The notes: generated from the letters alone by a model not told the origin. A DNA stretch of 64,000 nt from an uncultured Alphaproteobacteria bacterium (GCA_900079695.1 LT599022.1:3641892-3705891); one strand, 5' to 3'. Shown: positions 32,241-44,747, numbered from the stretch's first letter. A program made the numbers and translations.

Positions 32241-32525
32241 ATGGGCTACGACGACCGGGTTTATGGGCGTGGCGGCGGAGATGGGATGGATGGCGACGCG
32301 CGTCCGGGCCTGATGACGCGCGTCCGGGCTGCAGTGTCCGGCGTGCGGGCGCTGATCGGCGCGGTGCTGGCGCTGCCCGTCGTCGCCCAGGTGCTCATCC
32401 TGCTCGTCAACTACGTCTCCGCGTTGGCGGGCCATCCCGCCGATCTCCCGCCGCTGCTGACCTGGGACGAGGCGATGCGGCTGTTGCGCGAGGCGTGGGC
32501 CGCGATGACGGTCGGAGGGTACTGA
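32241..32525 (+). CDS. holin-like membrane protein
   Basis: A 94-residue protein, GGGAGG 7 bases before ATG 32241 (a GTG at 32235 is possible). A Gly/Asp-rich N-terminus is followed by one or two hydrophobic segments (VRALIGAVLALPVVAQVLIL, LVNYVSALAG) near residues 36-63. Placement between endolysin and spanin genes suggests a holin or pinholin; no family match is claimed. Confidence 0.6.
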   Translation: MGYDDRVYGRGGGDGMDGDARPGLMTRVRAAVSGVRALIGAVLALPVVAQVLILLVNYVSALAGHPADLPPLLTWDEAMRLLREAWAAMTVGGY

Positions 32526-32526
32526 C

Positions 32527-33075
32527 ATGCTTGCCTGGCTCAAGGCGTCCCCGCTCGGGCCGTATCTCGCGGCGCTGCGGGTCGTGGCGGTGGTGGCTGT
32601 CCTCGGTGCCGTGTTCGGCGCTGGGTGGACCGCCAACGGCTGGCGCTACGAGGCCAAGATCGGCGAGCAGAAGGCCAAAGCCGCGCGCCTGCTCAAGGAA
32701 AAGACCGACGAGGTGATCGCCCTGCGCGACGAGCGCGAAGCCAACACAGCGCGCGCGAACGCCGCCGCCCTGGAAAAGCAGAAGGAGATCGAGGATGCGC
32801 ACGACCGGAACGCTGATCTTGGGAATCGGCTCGGTGCTGCTCTTGAATGCCTGCGGGTCGGCGGACGTTGGGCGGGTGATCGATGCGCCGTGCCCGCAGC
32901 CGGAACGCCCGCCGGCCAATGTGTCAGCCTACAAGCCGAGGTCGACCAGCTATCAGGCCTCGTGGGGCGACTTGCTGCAGCGGGAAACGAGCTCGCTCGC
33001 GACGCCGACCGAGAAGCGGCCGTAGCCGCGTCGGCCCACGCCTGGGCGGTACGGATGGGCTTCGGTGCGGAGTGA
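32527..33075 (+). CDS. Rz-like i-spanin
   Basis: A 182-residue inner-membrane spanin candidate. An N-terminal transmembrane anchor (VVAVVAVLGAVFGAGWTANG) is followed by a long charged coiled coil (residues about 40-100), as in lambda Rz. The Rz1-like gene is nested in another frame in its second half, which strongly supports the assignment. With the o-spanin it fuses the two membranes at the end of lysis. Confidence 0.85.
   Translation: MLAWLKASPLGPYLAALRVVAVVAVLGAVFGAGWTANGWRYEAKIGEQKAKAARLLKEKTDEVIALRDEREANTARANAAALEKQKEIEDAHDRNADLGNRLGAALECLRVGGRWAGDRCAVPAAGTPAGQCVSLQAEVDQLSGLVGRLAAAGNELARDADREAAVAASAHAWAVRMGFGAE
32795..33025 (+). CDS. Rz1-like o-spanin lipoprotein (nested)
   Basis: A 76-residue protein wholly inside the i-spanin gene in a different frame. 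The signal peptide TLILGIGSVLLLNAC carries a lipobox ending in Cys20, so it should be lipidated. The mature part is Pro-rich (CPQPERPPANVSAYKP), as in Rz1 proteins. Start ATG 32795 has a GGAG-type site upstream. Confidence 0.87.
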   Translation: MRTTGTLILGIGSVLLLNACGSADVGRVIDAPCPQPERPPANVSAYKPRSTSYQASWGDLLQRETSSLATPTEKRP

Positions 33076-33088
33076 TGAATCTGACGTG

Positions 33089-33150
33089 ACTGCCCCAGAA
33101 ACTGCCCCAGGCAAAGAGAAAGGGGTTGACGATGATCTCGCCAACCCCTT
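33089..33150. repeat. attachment-region direct repeats and hairpin
   Basis: ACTGCCCCAG occurs at 33089-33098 and 33101-33110, a 12-base period typical of integrase arm-type sites. Arms AAGGGGTTG (33120-33128) and CAACCCCTT (33142-33150) then form a 9-bp stem. The 3' end of tRNA-Pro begins 20 bases later. Together these mark the right attachment region of prophage 1; the matching left copy is outside the window. Confidence 0.55.
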
Positions 33151-33169
33151 GTTCTGTCGGGCCAACCCA

Positions 33170-33246
33170 TGGTCGGAGTGAGAGGATTCGAACCTCCGGC
33201 CCCTGCCTCCCGAAGACAGTGCTCTACCAGGCTGAGCTACACTCCG
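33170..33246 (-). tRNA. tRNA-Pro(CGG)
   Basis: A 77-base cloverleaf on the minus strand with acceptor arms CGGAGTG and CACTCCG, encoded CCA, a T loop TTCGAAT and anticodon loop TTCGGGA (anticodon CGG). The D, anticodon and T stems all pair. The 3' end faces prophage 1, whose integration left the gene intact. Confidence 0.97.
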
Positions 33247-33309
33247 TCCCTTGGGTCGAGGCCGGGTTTATACGATGCGCACTCCGGCTTGGCAAGGGCT
33301 TTTTTGGGT

Positions 33310-34347
33310 TTAATAGGCGCGGTCGATGCAGAATTCGACGATCCCCAAAAGCGCTGATTTCATGGGGCTTTCGGGAAAGATCGCGAGGGCGTCGCGGGCG
33401 CGGTCGCCATAGTGGCGGGCGCGCTTGACGGTATCCTCGAGCGAGCCGTGCCGCACCATCAGCGCCTGGGCGCGGGCGAGGTCCTTGCCCGCGTCGTCCT
33501 GCTCCAGGTCTTCCAGCACCCGCCGCCAGAAGGTGCGCTCCTCGTCGTCGCCGCGGCGGAAGGCGAGGATCACCGGCAGGGTGATCTTGCCTTCGTGGAA
33601 ATCGTCGCCCACGGTCTTGCCGAGGGTTTCCTGCGCGGCGGCGTAATCGAGCACGTCGTCGATGAGCTGGAAGGCGATGCCGAGGTTGAGGCCGTACTGT
33701 TCGAGCGCCAGTTCCTCGACCGCCGGGCGGCCCGGAATCACCGCGCCGATCTGGCAGGCGGCGGCGAACAGGCGGGCGGTCTTGGCCTCGATCACCTGAA
33801 GGTAGGCGGCTTCGTCGGTATCGGTGTCGTTGGCGGTGGAGAGCTGCAGCACCTCGCCCTCGGCGATCACCGCCGAGGCGTGGGAGAGGATTTCCAGCAC
33901 CCGCAGCGAGCCGTCCGCCACCATCAGCTCGAACGCGCGGGAGAGCAGGAAGTCGCCCACCAGCACGCTCGCCTTGTTGCCCCACACCGCGTTGGCGGAG
34001 GCCTGGCCGCGCCGGAGGTCGCTCTCGTCGACCACGTCGTCGTGCAGCAGGGTGGCGGTGTGGATGAACTCGACGCAGGCGGCGAGCTCCACCTGGCGCG
34101 ATCCGGTCGCGCCGCAGAGCTGCGCGGCGGCGAGCGTGAGCATCGGCCGCAGGCGCTTGCCGCCGGAGGCGACGAGGTAGCCCGCGAGCTGCGGGATCAG
34201 CGCCACCGGGCTGTCCATCCGCGCGATGATCGTGCGGTTGACCGCCTCGAGGTCGGATTTGACCAGGGCGAGAAGGGTGTCGAAGGCGCCGGCGGACGTG
34301 CGGCCGCGGCTCGGGGACAGATTGACGACGTTTGACACCACGCTCAC
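33310..34347 (-). CDS. ispB: polyprenyl (octa/decaprenyl) diphosphate synthase
   Basis: A 345-residue trans-prenyltransferase that makes the ubiquinone side chain. The first Asp-rich motif is LLHDDVVDESD and the second is QLIDDVLDY; GGKRLRPML and the chain-length region before the first motif are also typical. The start is uncertain: GTG 34347 is used, with TTG 34368 as an alternative; neither has a clear ribosome site. It is divergent from the methyltransferase gene, a common alphaproteobacterial arrangement. Confidence 0.92.
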   Translation of the reverse strand: MSVVSNVVNLSPSRGRTSAGAFDTLLALVKSDLEAVNRTIIARMDSPVALIPQLAGYLVASGGKRLRPMLTLAAAQLCGATGSRQVELAACVEFIHTATLLHDDVVDESDLRRGQASANAVWGNKASVLVGDFLLSRAFELMVADGSLRVLEILSHASAVIAEGEVLQLSTANDTDTDEAAYLQVIEAKTARLFAAACQIGAVIPGRPAVEELALEQYGLNLGIAFQLIDDVLDYAAAQETLGKTVGDDFHEGKITLPVILAFRRGDDEERTFWRRVLEDLEQDDAGKDLARAQALMVRHGSLEDTVKRARHYGDRARDALAIFPESPMKSALLGIVEFCIDRAY

Positions 34348-34456
34348 CCGCTTGACAAGAATCCGCAACGCGGCCGTCAGAATACGAGGGGGGTCGGACC
34401 CGGGTCAAGGTTTCCCGGTTCCCATGCCGCCCCCCGGGCGATTATGATCGGCGGCG

Positions 34457-35230
34457 ATGGATCCGGGCGACGACATCGAAGTGAGCGAGGACGGCCTGCT
34501 CGGCGGGCGGGTGCGGCTGTTGCAGCCGCGCACCGGCTACCGCGCCGCGGTCGATCCGGTTCTGCTCGCCGCGGCGGCGCGGCCCGAGCCCGGGACGCGG
34601 GTGCTCGATCTCGGCTGCGGCACCGGCGCGGCGGCGCTCTGCCTCGCCGCGCGCTGCGGCGAGGTGCGGGTGCTGGGGGTCGAGATGCAGGCGGACTATG
34701 CCGCCCTGGCGCGGCGCTCGGCGGCGCTTTCGGGCCTCGCCGAACGGCTGACGGTGGTGGAGGGCGATGCCCGCGATCTCCGCGCGCTGCCGTCCGACTG
34801 GCGACCGTTCGACTGGGCGATCGCCAATCCGCCGTATTTCCTCTGCGGCAATCCCGCGGCCGACGCGGGGCGGGCGCAGGCGCACCACGGCGGCGCGGCC
34901 GATCTCGGGGAGTGGGTGGCGGCGGCGGCGAAGGCGCTGCGGCCGCGCGGCGGCCTCGCCCTGGTGCATCAGGCCGAGCGTCTCGACGACGCGCTGGCGG
35001 CGCTGGCGGCGGCGGGCTTCGGCGCGGTCGAGGTGATCCCGCTGTGGCCGAAGGCGGGGCGGGTGGCGAAACGGGTGCTGGTGCGCGGCGAAAAGGGGCG
35101 GAAGACGCGGATGACGCTGCTGCCCGGGCTGGTGCTGCACCGCGAGGACGGCAATTTCACCGAGACGGCGCGCCGCATCCTGTTCGAGGCGGAGAGCCTC
35201 GATGCGGCGCTCAAGGAGGGCGGATGCTGA
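34457..35230 (+). CDS. TrmN6-like tRNA1(Val) adenine methyltransferase
   Basis: A 257-residue AdoMet-dependent methyltransferase. Motif I is VLDLGCGTGAAALCLAARCG near residues 50-68, and the catalytic ANPPYF motif lies near residue 124-129. The N-terminal GGRVRLLQPRTGYRAAVDPV is the signature of the YfiC/TrmN6 family, which methylates A37 of tRNA-Val. The gene overlaps a small downstream gene by 7 bases. Confidence 0.85.
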   Translation: MDPGDDIEVSEDGLLGGRVRLLQPRTGYRAAVDPVLLAAAARPEPGTRVLDLGCGTGAAALCLAARCGEVRVLGVEMQADYAALARRSAALSGLAERLTVVEGDARDLRALPSDWRPFDWAIANPPYFLCGNPAADAGRAQAHHGGAADLGEWVAAAAKALRPRGGLALVHQAERLDDALAALAAAGFGAVEVIPLWPKAGRVAKRVLVRGEKGRKTRMTLLPGLVLHREDGNFTETARRILFEAESLDAALKEGGC

Positions 35231-35442
35231 GTCTGGCGAAACTCGCGCTGGTGGCGGTGGTGGTTCTGGCGGTGGCGGCGTTCGCGCGGCAGGCGCGCGC
35301 GCACCGGGCGCGGGCGGCGGCGCGGCGGGCTCCGACACGCGGCAAGGCGGTGGCGGATCTGGTACGCTGCCCCCGCTGCGGGGTGCACCACGCGGCGGGC
35401 GACGGCCACGTCTGCGACGAGTCGACTCGCCGAAAGTCATAA
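35224..35442 (+). CDS. small membrane-anchored zinc-ribbon protein
   Basis: A 72-residue protein with AAGGAGG before ATG 35224. One N-terminal transmembrane helix (LAKLALVAVVVLAVAAFA) is followed by a basic linker and CPRCGVHHAAGDGHVC, a short metal-binding motif. Similar small genes follow the TrmN6-like gene in related bacteria. Function unknown. Confidence 0.75.
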   Translation: MLSLAKLALVAVVVLAVAAFARQARAHRARAAARRAPTRGKAVADLVRCPRCGVHHAAGDGHVCDESTRRKS

Positions 35443-35544
35443 AAAACGCATAAACCGCCGGTGCGTGCGCCGCACGGCCTTGACCGGATTGGGGCGCGTC
35501 GGTAGGTTTCCCGGACGCTTCCGCTCCAGCCAGGCAAAACCTCC

Positions 35545-36450
35545 GTGAACGAATCGTCCGCACGGCATGCGCCGTCCTTTCAGAACCTGATCCTTACGCT
35601 GCACCGTTTCTGGGGCGATCGGGGGTGCCTGATCCTCCAGCCCTACGACATGGAGGTCGGCGCGGGCACCTTCCACCCGGCGACGACGCTGCGCGCCCTC
35701 GGGCCGGACCCGTGGCGGGCAGCCTACGTGCAGCCCTCGCGCCGCCCCACCGACGGCCGCTACGGCGAGAATCCCAACCGCCTCCAGCACTACTACCAGT
35801 ATCAGGTGCTGATGAAGCCGTCGCCGGAGGGGGCGCAGGAGCTCTATCTCGACTCCCTGCGCGCGCTCGGCATCGATCCGGCCGAACACGACATCCGCTT
35901 CGTCGAGGACGACTGGGAATCCCCGACCCTCGGCGCCTGGGGCCTCGGCTGGGAAGTCTGGTGCGACGGCATGGAGGTGACGCAGTTCACCTACTTCCAG
36001 CAGGTCGGCGGCTTCGAGTGCTCGCCGGTGCCGGTGGAGCTGACCTACGGCCTCGAACGTCTGGCGATGTACGTGCAGGGCGTCGAGAACGTCTACGACC
36101 TCGACTTCAACGGCTGCGGCGTCTCCTACGGCGACGTCTTCCACACCGCCGAGGTCGAATACTCGCGCCACAACTTCGAACTCGCCAACACCGAAATGCT
36201 GCTGCGGCACTTCAAGGACGCCGAGGCCGAGTGCGCGGCGCTGATCGCGGGCGGCGTGGCGCTGCCCGCCTACGACTACTGCCTCAAGGCGTCGCACCTG
36301 TTCAACCTGCTGGACGCGCGCGGCGTGATCTCGGTGACCGAACGCGCCTCCTACATCGGCCGGGTGCGCGCGCTCGCCAAGGCGTGCTGCGAGGCGTTTC
36401 TCAAGACGCGCGGGCATCTCCCGACGCTTTCGGCCTCGGAGGTGCGCTGA
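35545..36450 (+). CDS. glyQ: glycyl-tRNA synthetase alpha subunit
   Basis: A 301-residue class II aminoacyl-tRNA synthetase subunit carrying the active site. Start GTG 35545. [40 protein letters not shown] and [20 protein letters not shown] are diagnostic. It works as an alpha2beta2 enzyme with GlyS, whose ATG overlaps this stop. Confidence 0.97.
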   Translation: MNESSARHAPSFQNLILTLHRFWGDRGCLILQPYDMEVGAGTFHPATTLRALGPDPWRAAYVQPSRRPTDGRYGENPNRLQHYYQYQVLMKPSPEGAQELYLDSLRALGIDPAEHDIRFVEDDWESPTLGAWGLGWEVWCDGMEVTQFTYFQQVGGFECSPVPVELTYGLERLAMYVQGVENVYDLDFNGCGVSYGDVFHTAEVEYSRHNFELANTEMLLRHFKDAEAECAALIAGGVALPAYDYCLKASHLFNLLDARGVISVTERASYIGRVRALAKACCEAFLKTRGHLPTLSASEVR

Positions 36451-38522
36451 TGTCCGGCCAGTTGCTGCTCGAACTCCTCTCGGAGGAAATCCCCGCCCGC
36501 ATGCAGGCGCGCGCCGCCGAGGACCTCTCCCGCCTCGTCGTCGAGGCCCTCGCGGCCCAGGGGCTGAAGCCCGCGCAGGTGCGCGCCTTCGCCACGCCGC
36601 GCCGCCTCGCGCTGGTGCTCGACGGCCTGCCCGAGGCCCAGCCCGACGTTCGGGAGGAGCGCCGCGGTCCCAAGGTCGGCGCGCCGCAACAGGCCCTCGA
36701 CGGTTTCCTCAAGGCCAACGGCGTGACGCTCGCCGATCTCGCCGAGCGCGACACCCCCAAGGGCCGCTTCTACTTTCTCGACATCGAGCGGAAGGGCCGC
36801 GCCACCGCCGAGGTGCTCGCCGAGGCGATCGCCGACCTGCTGCCGCGCTTCCCGTGGCCGAAGTCGATGCGCTGGAGCGACCGCTCCGAACGCTGGGTGC
36901 GTCCGCTCGAAAACATCCTCTGCCTGTTCGCCGGGCGGGTGGTGCCGTTCGCCTTCGCCGGGCGCACGGCGGGCGCGACCACCAAGGGCCACCGCTTCCT
37001 CGGCCCCGCCGCGTTCGCGGTGACGGATTTCGACGACTACGTCGCGAAGCTGGAGGCCGCGAAGGTGATCCTCGATCCGGCGAAGCGCCGCGAGATCATC
37101 GCGCGGGACGCCGATGCGATCGCCGCCGCCGCGGGCCTCAAGGTGCTGCCCGACGCCGGGTTGCTCGCCGAGGTGGCGGGCTTGGTGGAATGGCCGGTGG
37201 TACTGAAGGGCGCGATCGACGACGCGTTCATGAGCGTGCCGCGCGAGGTGCTCTCTACCTCGATGCGCACCCATCAGAAGTATTTCTCCCTCGTCGACGC
37301 CGCGGGCGATCTCGCGCCCGGGTTCCTGGTGGTGGCGAACATGCAGCCGGAGGACGGCGGCAGGCGCATCGTCGCGGGCAACGAGCGGGTGCTGCGCGCG
37401 CGCCTGTCCGACGCCCGGTTCTTCTGGGATACCGATCGCGAGGCGCGGCTCGACAGCCGCATTCCGGCACTCGGCGATCGCATCTTCCATGCCGCCCTTG
37501 GCTCGGTGGAGCAGAAGGTCGGCCGCATCGCCGCGCTTTCCGCCGAGATCGCCAAGGCCACCGGCGCCGATGCCGCCAAGGCCGAACGCGCCGCCCGCCT
37601 CGCCAAGGCCGATCTCTCCACCGCGATGGTCGGCGAGTTCCCCGAGCTTCAGGGAGTGATGGGCCGCTACTACGCGCTCCACGACGGCGAGGACGCCGAG
37701 GTCGCCGACGCGGTCGCCCAGCACTACGCGCCGCAGGGCCCGTCGGACGCCTGCCCGACCGCGCCGGTCGCGGTGGCGGTGGCGCTCGCCGACAAGATCG
37801 ACAGCCTCGTCGGCTTCTTCGCCATCGACGAGAAGCCGACCGGCTCGCGCGACCCCTACGCCCTGCGCCGCGCCGCCCTCGGGCTGATCCGGCTGGTGCT
37901 GGAGAACCGTCTCCGCCTCCGGCTGAAGGCGCTGTTCCTCGCCGCCCACGCCCGCTACGCCGGGGTGGCGAACCTGCGCCCGGCCGAAACCGTGGCCGAC
38001 GAACTGGTCGATTTCCTCGCCGACCGCCTCAAGGTGCACCTGCGCGAGGATGGCGTGGGTCACGACGTGATCGCGGCGGTGTTCGCCCGCGACAAGGACG
38101 ACGACGTGGTGCGCTTCCGCGCCCGCGTCGCCGCGCTCGACGACTTCCTCAAGACCGAGGACGGCCGCAACCTTCTGATCGCCTATCGCCGCGCCGCCAA
38201 CATCGTGCGCATCGAAGAGAAGAAGGACGGCGCGCGCTTCGACGCCGCGCCCGACGCCGCCCTGCTGGCGACCCCCGAGGAAGCCGCGCTCCACGCCGCG
38301 CTCGAACGCGCGGTCCCCGAGAGCGCGAAGGCGCTCGCCGCCGAGGACTTCGGCGGCGCGATGGCGGCGCTCGCGAGCCTGCGCGCGCCGGTGGACGCGT
38401 TCTTCGACAAGGTGACGGTCAATTCCGAAGATCCCAAACAACGGGACAACCGACTGCGCATCCTCTCCCGCATCGGCGCGGCGATGGAAAGCGTGGCGGA
38501 CTTCTCGCGCCTGGAAGGCTGA
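36450..38522 (+). CDS. glyS: glycyl-tRNA synthetase beta subunit
   Basis: A 690-residue subunit with the N-terminal [19 protein letters not shown], the central [10 protein letters not shown], the [19 protein letters not shown] motif and the C-terminal anticodon-binding domain including FFDKVTVN. It binds tRNA-Gly for the alpha subunit. ATG 36450 overlaps the glyQ stop, and GGAGG lies in the end of glyQ. Confidence 0.97.
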   Translation: MSGQLLLELLSEEIPARMQARAAEDLSRLVVEALAAQGLKPAQVRAFATPRRLALVLDGLPEAQPDVREERRGPKVGAPQQALDGFLKANGVTLADLAERDTPKGRFYFLDIERKGRATAEVLAEAIADLLPRFPWPKSMRWSDRSERWVRPLENILCLFAGRVVPFAFAGRTAGATTKGHRFLGPAAFAVTDFDDYVAKLEAAKVILDPAKRREIIARDADAIAAAAGLKVLPDAGLLAEVAGLVEWPVVLKGAIDDAFMSVPREVLSTSMRTHQKYFSLVDAAGDLAPGFLVVANMQPEDGGRRIVAGNERVLRARLSDARFFWDTDREARLDSRIPALGDRIFHAALGSVEQKVGRIAALSAEIAKATGADAAKAERAARLAKADLSTAMVGEFPELQGVMGRYYALHDGEDAEVADAVAQHYAPQGPSDACPTAPVAVAVALADKIDSLVGFFAIDEKPTGSRDPYALRRAALGLIRLVLENRLRLRLKALFLAAHARYAGVANLRPAETVADELVDFLADRLKVHLREDGVGHDVIAAVFARDKDDDVVRFRARVAALDDFLKTEDGRNLLIAYRRAANIVRIEEKKDGARFDAAPDAALLATPEEAALHAALERAVPESAKALAAEDFGGAMAALASLRAPVDAFFDKVTVNSEDPKQRDNRLRILSRIGAAMESVADFSRLEG

Positions 38523-38548
38523 TCCTTTCCGACGCGGAACTTGGCGGT

Positions 38549-38581
38549 GCGGCCCTTCCTCCCGCGCGGGGGAAGGGCCGC
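38549..38581. terminator. GC-rich hairpin after glyS
   Basis: Arms GCGGCCCTTCC (38549-38559) and GGAAGGGCCGC (38571-38581) form an 11-bp stem that can extend inward. No U tract follows, so it may protect mRNA ends or act with Rho. It separates glyQS from ppdK. Confidence 0.45.
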
Positions 38582-38636
38582 GCTCACAAACATGGCCGGG
38601 AAACGCCGGCGGGGCTAACGAACAAGGAACACGACG

Positions 38637-41303
<2,667 letters not shown>

Positions 41304-41331
41304 AACCACGCGCGGGCTTTGCCCGCACCCG

Positions 41332-41362
41332 CCGGAGGGGCACGGCCCCTCCGGTCCTTTCC
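41332..41362 (+). terminator. terminator after ppdK
   Basis: Arms CCGGAGGGG (41332-41340) and CCCCTCCGG (41346-41354) with a 5-base loop are followed by TCCTTTCC. A smaller GCGGGC/GCCCGC hairpin just precedes it. The remaining bases to 41551 show no gene. Confidence 0.65.
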
Positions 41363-41551
41363 TCGGTTTTTTCCGTGAAGCGGGCTCGACAGTGACGGCG
41401 GTCATCGAATCGACGGCGCTTCGCGCGAACAACAAGCGAGATCCCGCAACCCGGCGGGTCGAGGGCGGTGCCCGCGTCCGGATTTTCTTGCGGCCGGGGT
41501 GGGCGCGGCGATGAAATTGCATTACTCTCGCGCGCGGGCAGGAGCGGGCGC

Positions 41552-42469
41552 ATGACACAGGTTTCCTACATCGTCACCGTCGACAATCAGCTTCCGTATC
41601 TGGAGGCGATGCTGGCGAGCCTGCGCGCGCAGGAGGGCGACCATTCGCGCGAGTTCGTGTTCGTCGACGACGGGTCGGAAGACGGTTCGTTCGACGCGCT
41701 GATCCAGCGCACCCGGCTTTGGCCGCGAACGTTGCTGATTCAGCAACGCCGCCAGGGTCCGACCGCGGCGGCGCTCGCCGGGGCGAAGGCCGCGACCGGC
41801 GACACCTGGATCTTTCTCGACGCCGACGTGGTGCTCAATCCGGCGGCGACCCGCCTCGGCTACGAGGCGCTGAAGTCGGGCGCGGCGGACATGATCCTGT
41901 TTCCGCACGCGATCGCGCCCGCGCCGCTGTCGTACGATTTCGCGATGCCGCCGATGCCGCCGGAGGTGCGGGTGGCGGACGATCCGCTGCTGGCGCTGCT
42001 CACCGAGTTTCCCGCGCCGCACCGGCGGATGATGATGCGCCGCGGGGTGTTCCGCGATCCCGGGCTGTTCGATCCGGCGGTCTATCTGCCCGACGTCGCG
42101 CCGCCCCTGAACGCCGCGCTTACCCATACCGTCGGCATCCTCGATCTCGCTTTGTCCGCCGGGCGGGCGGACGCGCCGAGCGCGCAGCGGCGCGGCGGCG
42201 GCCAGGCCGAGTACGACCGCTCGCTGGCGGTGACGGGGTTCGTCGCCGCGCGGCCGGAGCTTTCCCGCCGCCTGCGCAAGGCGGCGCTCCGGGTCGCGGC
42301 GCGGCGGAGCTGGGAGGCGGCGCGCAAGGCGCACGCGGGTTTCACCTCGCGGTTCTTCCGGCTGTATCTGAAGACCCTTCTCGGCTGGCCGATGGATGCT
42401 CCGGCGGCGTTGAAGGAGAGCCTCGCGGCCTGGGATTCCGCCGCGATCCGCCGTCCCCCCAAAGGATAA
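41552..42469 (+). CDS. GT2-like glycosyltransferase
   Basis: A 305-residue protein. SYIVTVDNQLPYLEAMLASL and FVFVDDGSEDGSFDALI are the GT-A opening and first acidic motif; WIFLDADVVLNPAA is the DxD-type metal site. The C-terminal half is basic and lacks a transmembrane segment. ATG 41552 has GGAG upstream. It opens a four-gene sugar cluster, probably for lipopolysaccharide or another surface glycan. Confidence 0.85.
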   Translation: MTQVSYIVTVDNQLPYLEAMLASLRAQEGDHSREFVFVDDGSEDGSFDALIQRTRLWPRTLLIQQRRQGPTAAALAGAKAATGDTWIFLDADVVLNPAATRLGYEALKSGAADMILFPHAIAPAPLSYDFAMPPMPPEVRVADDPLLALLTEFPAPHRRMMMRRGVFRDPGLFDPAVYLPDVAPPLNAALTHTVGILDLALSAGRADAPSAQRRGGGQAEYDRSLAVTGFVAARPELSRRLRKAALRVAARRSWEAARKAHAGFTSRFFRLYLKTLLGWPMDAPAALKESLAAWDSAAIRRPPKG

Positions 42470-42476
42470 GCCCGAC

Positions 42477-43430
42477 GTGCCGCAGCGCATTCTGTTCGTC
42501 ACCTCGACCCGCATCGGCGATGCGGTGCTGTCGTCGGGCGTGCTCGCCCATCTCGTCGAAACCCGGCCCGAGGCGCGCTTCACCATCGCCTGCGGGCCGG
42601 TGGCGGCGAGCCTGTTCGCGGGGGTGCCGCGTCTCGACCGGGTGATCGCTCTGCGCAAGGGGCGGTTCGCCGCGCATTGGCGCAAGCTCTGGCGGGAGAC
42701 CGTCGGCATCCGCTGGGATACCGTCGTCGATCTCCGGCGCTCGGCCCTGGTGTGGACGCTGTGCGCGAAGCACCGCGTCCGCCACGGGGCGGAGCGCGGC
42801 GCGCATCGCGTCGTCGCCAACGCCGCGATGCTCGGCCTCGACCCGCCGCCCGCGCCGAAGCTCTGGACCCTGCCCGCGCACGACGCCCGCGCGGCCGCGC
42901 TGATCCCGGACGGCGGACCGGTGCTGGCGATCGGCCCGACCGCGAACTGGGCGGGCAAGACCTGGCCGATCGCGCGCTTCGTCGAGCTGGCGCGGCGGCT
43001 GACCGCGCCGGGCGCGCCGTTCGCCGGGGCGCGTCTCGCGGTGTTCGCCGCGCCGGGAGAGGCGGACGCGGCGGAGCCCCTCGCGGCGGCGCTGCCGCCG
43101 GACCGGGTGCTGCGCCTGACCGGCGAGCGCGATCTCCTCGCGGTGTACGCCGCGCTCGGCCGTTGCGCGGGCTACGTCGGCAACGATTCCGGCCTGATGC
43201 ACCTCGCCGCCGCCGCGGGCGTTCCGACTCTCGGGCTGTTCGGGCCGAGCGACGACCGTCTCTACGGGCCCTGGGGGGGGCACTGCGCCGCGGTGCGGGG
43301 CGCGCCGTTCGCCGAGATCGTGGCGCGGCCGGGGTTCGATTTTTCGGGGTCGGAGTGCCGCATGACCGATCTTTCGGTCGACACGGCGGAACGTGCGGCG
43401 CACGCTCTGTTCGCCCGCACCGGCCGCTAG
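42477..43430 (+). CDS. GT9 glycosyltransferase (heptosyltransferase-like)
   Basis: A 317-residue GT-B protein of the ADP-heptose:LPS heptosyltransferase family. GTG 42477 has AAAGGA upstream. ILFVTSTRIGDAVLSSGVL at the N-terminus, AIGPTANWAGKTWPIARFV and CAGYVGNDSGLMHLAAAAGV plus LGLFGPSDD in the C-domain are typical. It probably adds a core sugar to lipid A-core at the cytoplasmic face. Confidence 0.9.
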   Translation: MPQRILFVTSTRIGDAVLSSGVLAHLVETRPEARFTIACGPVAASLFAGVPRLDRVIALRKGRFAAHWRKLWRETVGIRWDTVVDLRRSALVWTLCAKHRVRHGAERGAHRVVANAAMLGLDPPPAPKLWTLPAHDARAAALIPDGGPVLAIGPTANWAGKTWPIARFVELARRLTAPGAPFAGARLAVFAAPGEADAAEPLAAALPPDRVLRLTGERDLLAVYAALGRCAGYVGNDSGLMHLAAAAGVPTLGLFGPSDDRLYGPWGGHCAAVRGAPFAEIVARPGFDFSGSECRMTDLSVDTAERAAHALFARTGR

Positions 43431-43605
43431 CGCGGATCTTGCGGTGGATCGCGGGAAAGCCCATTCTTATCGGGCCGTTGGCGCGGCGCCGCGTGTGACG
43501 GCCGCCGTGGCGGAATGCGGCGGGGCGTGCGATGCAGGAGCGCATCCCGCGCGGGTGTGGTGAGAGTCGGTCCGGCGCTGCCGGACGTTCGAGGAGGCGG
43601 CAGGT

Positions 43606-44658
43606 TTGACGATCCGGGTGTTGCAGGCGATGGCGGGCGCCGAACAGGGCGGTGCGGAGGCATTTTTCGAGCGTCTGGTGTGCGCCCTGCACCGCGACGG
43701 CCAGCACCAGCACGTGCTGATCCGCCGCAATCCGGCACGCGCCGCGCGGCTCAAGGCGGCGGGGCTGACGCCGGTGGAGTTGCCGTTCGGCGGCGCGTTC
43801 GATTTCACCACCAAGCGCCAGTTCGCGAAGGAGATCGCCCGCTTCAAGCCGCACGTGGTGATGACCTGGATGAACCGCGCGAGCGTGATGTGCCCGAAGG
43901 GGCCGTTCGTCCACGTCGCGCGCCTCGGCGGCTATTACGACCTCAAGTACTACCAGAGCTGCGATCACCTGATCGGCAACACCCCGGACATCGTCAACTA
44001 TCTGGTGCGCGAGGGCTGGCCGCAGGACCGCGCCCACTACGTTCCCAATTTCGCCGAGGTGAACACCGCCGCCGAGCCGATGTCGCGCGCCGCCCACTAC
44101 ACCCCGAAGCACGCGCCGCTGGTGGTGGCGATGGGCCGCCTGCACGAGAACAAGGCGTTCGACGTTCTGATCAAGGCGCTGGCGCGGGTGCCGGACGCCT
44201 ACCTCTGGCTCGCCGGCGACGGGCCGGAGCGGCAGAAGCTCGAACAGCTCGCGCTCTCGGAAGGGATCAAGCCGCGCACCCGCTTCCTCGGCTGGCAGCA
44301 GGACGTCTCGCCGCTGCTCGCCGCCGCCGACGTGTTCGTCTGCCCGTCGCGCCACGAGCCGCTGGGGAACGTGGTGCTGGAGGCGTGGGCGCTCGGCAAG
44401 CCGGTGGTGGCGGCCGACGCCCAGGGCCCGGGGATGCTGATCGACCACGGACGCAACGGCCTGCTGGTGCCGGTCGACGATCCGCCCGCGCTCGCCCAGG
44501 GGATCGCCTGGGTGCTCGGTAATCGCGAAGACGCCCGCGCGATGGCGGAAGCCGGACGCGAGTCCTACATACAGGATTACAGTGCAAGCGTGGTGATTGC
44601 CCGCTATCGTCGGTTCTTCGAAAGCGTCGCCGCCGTTGCCGCGCCCGCGGAGGCGTGA
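43606..44658 (+). CDS. GT4 glycosyltransferase
   Basis: A 350-residue GT-B enzyme. TTG 43606 is the start, with GAGGAGG 8 bases upstream. VLQAMAGAEQGGAEAFFERL binds the acceptor side; VVAMGRLHENKAFDVLIKAL and FVCPSRHEPLGNVVLEAWAL carry the nucleotide-sugar Glu motif. The 175 bases before it show no gene. It likely acts in the same surface glycan pathway as the two upstream transferases. Confidence 0.9.
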   Translation: MTIRVLQAMAGAEQGGAEAFFERLVCALHRDGQHQHVLIRRNPARAARLKAAGLTPVELPFGGAFDFTTKRQFAKEIARFKPHVVMTWMNRASVMCPKGPFVHVARLGGYYDLKYYQSCDHLIGNTPDIVNYLVREGWPQDRAHYVPNFAEVNTAAEPMSRAAHYTPKHAPLVVAMGRLHENKAFDVLIKALARVPDAYLWLAGDGPERQKLEQLALSEGIKPRTRFLGWQQDVSPLLAAADVFVCPSRHEPLGNVVLEAWALGKPVVAADAQGPGMLIDHGRNGLLVPVDDPPALAQGIAWVLGNREDARAMAEAGRESYIQDYSASVVIARYRRFFESVAAVAAPAEA

Positions 44659-44747
44659 CGCGCGTCACCGAGCTTCGCGCGCCCGGGCTGCTAATCTCGG
44701 GCCGGGGCGTCTTCGCGTATCCGCAGGTTTGAGGGGGAAGCGGGTCC

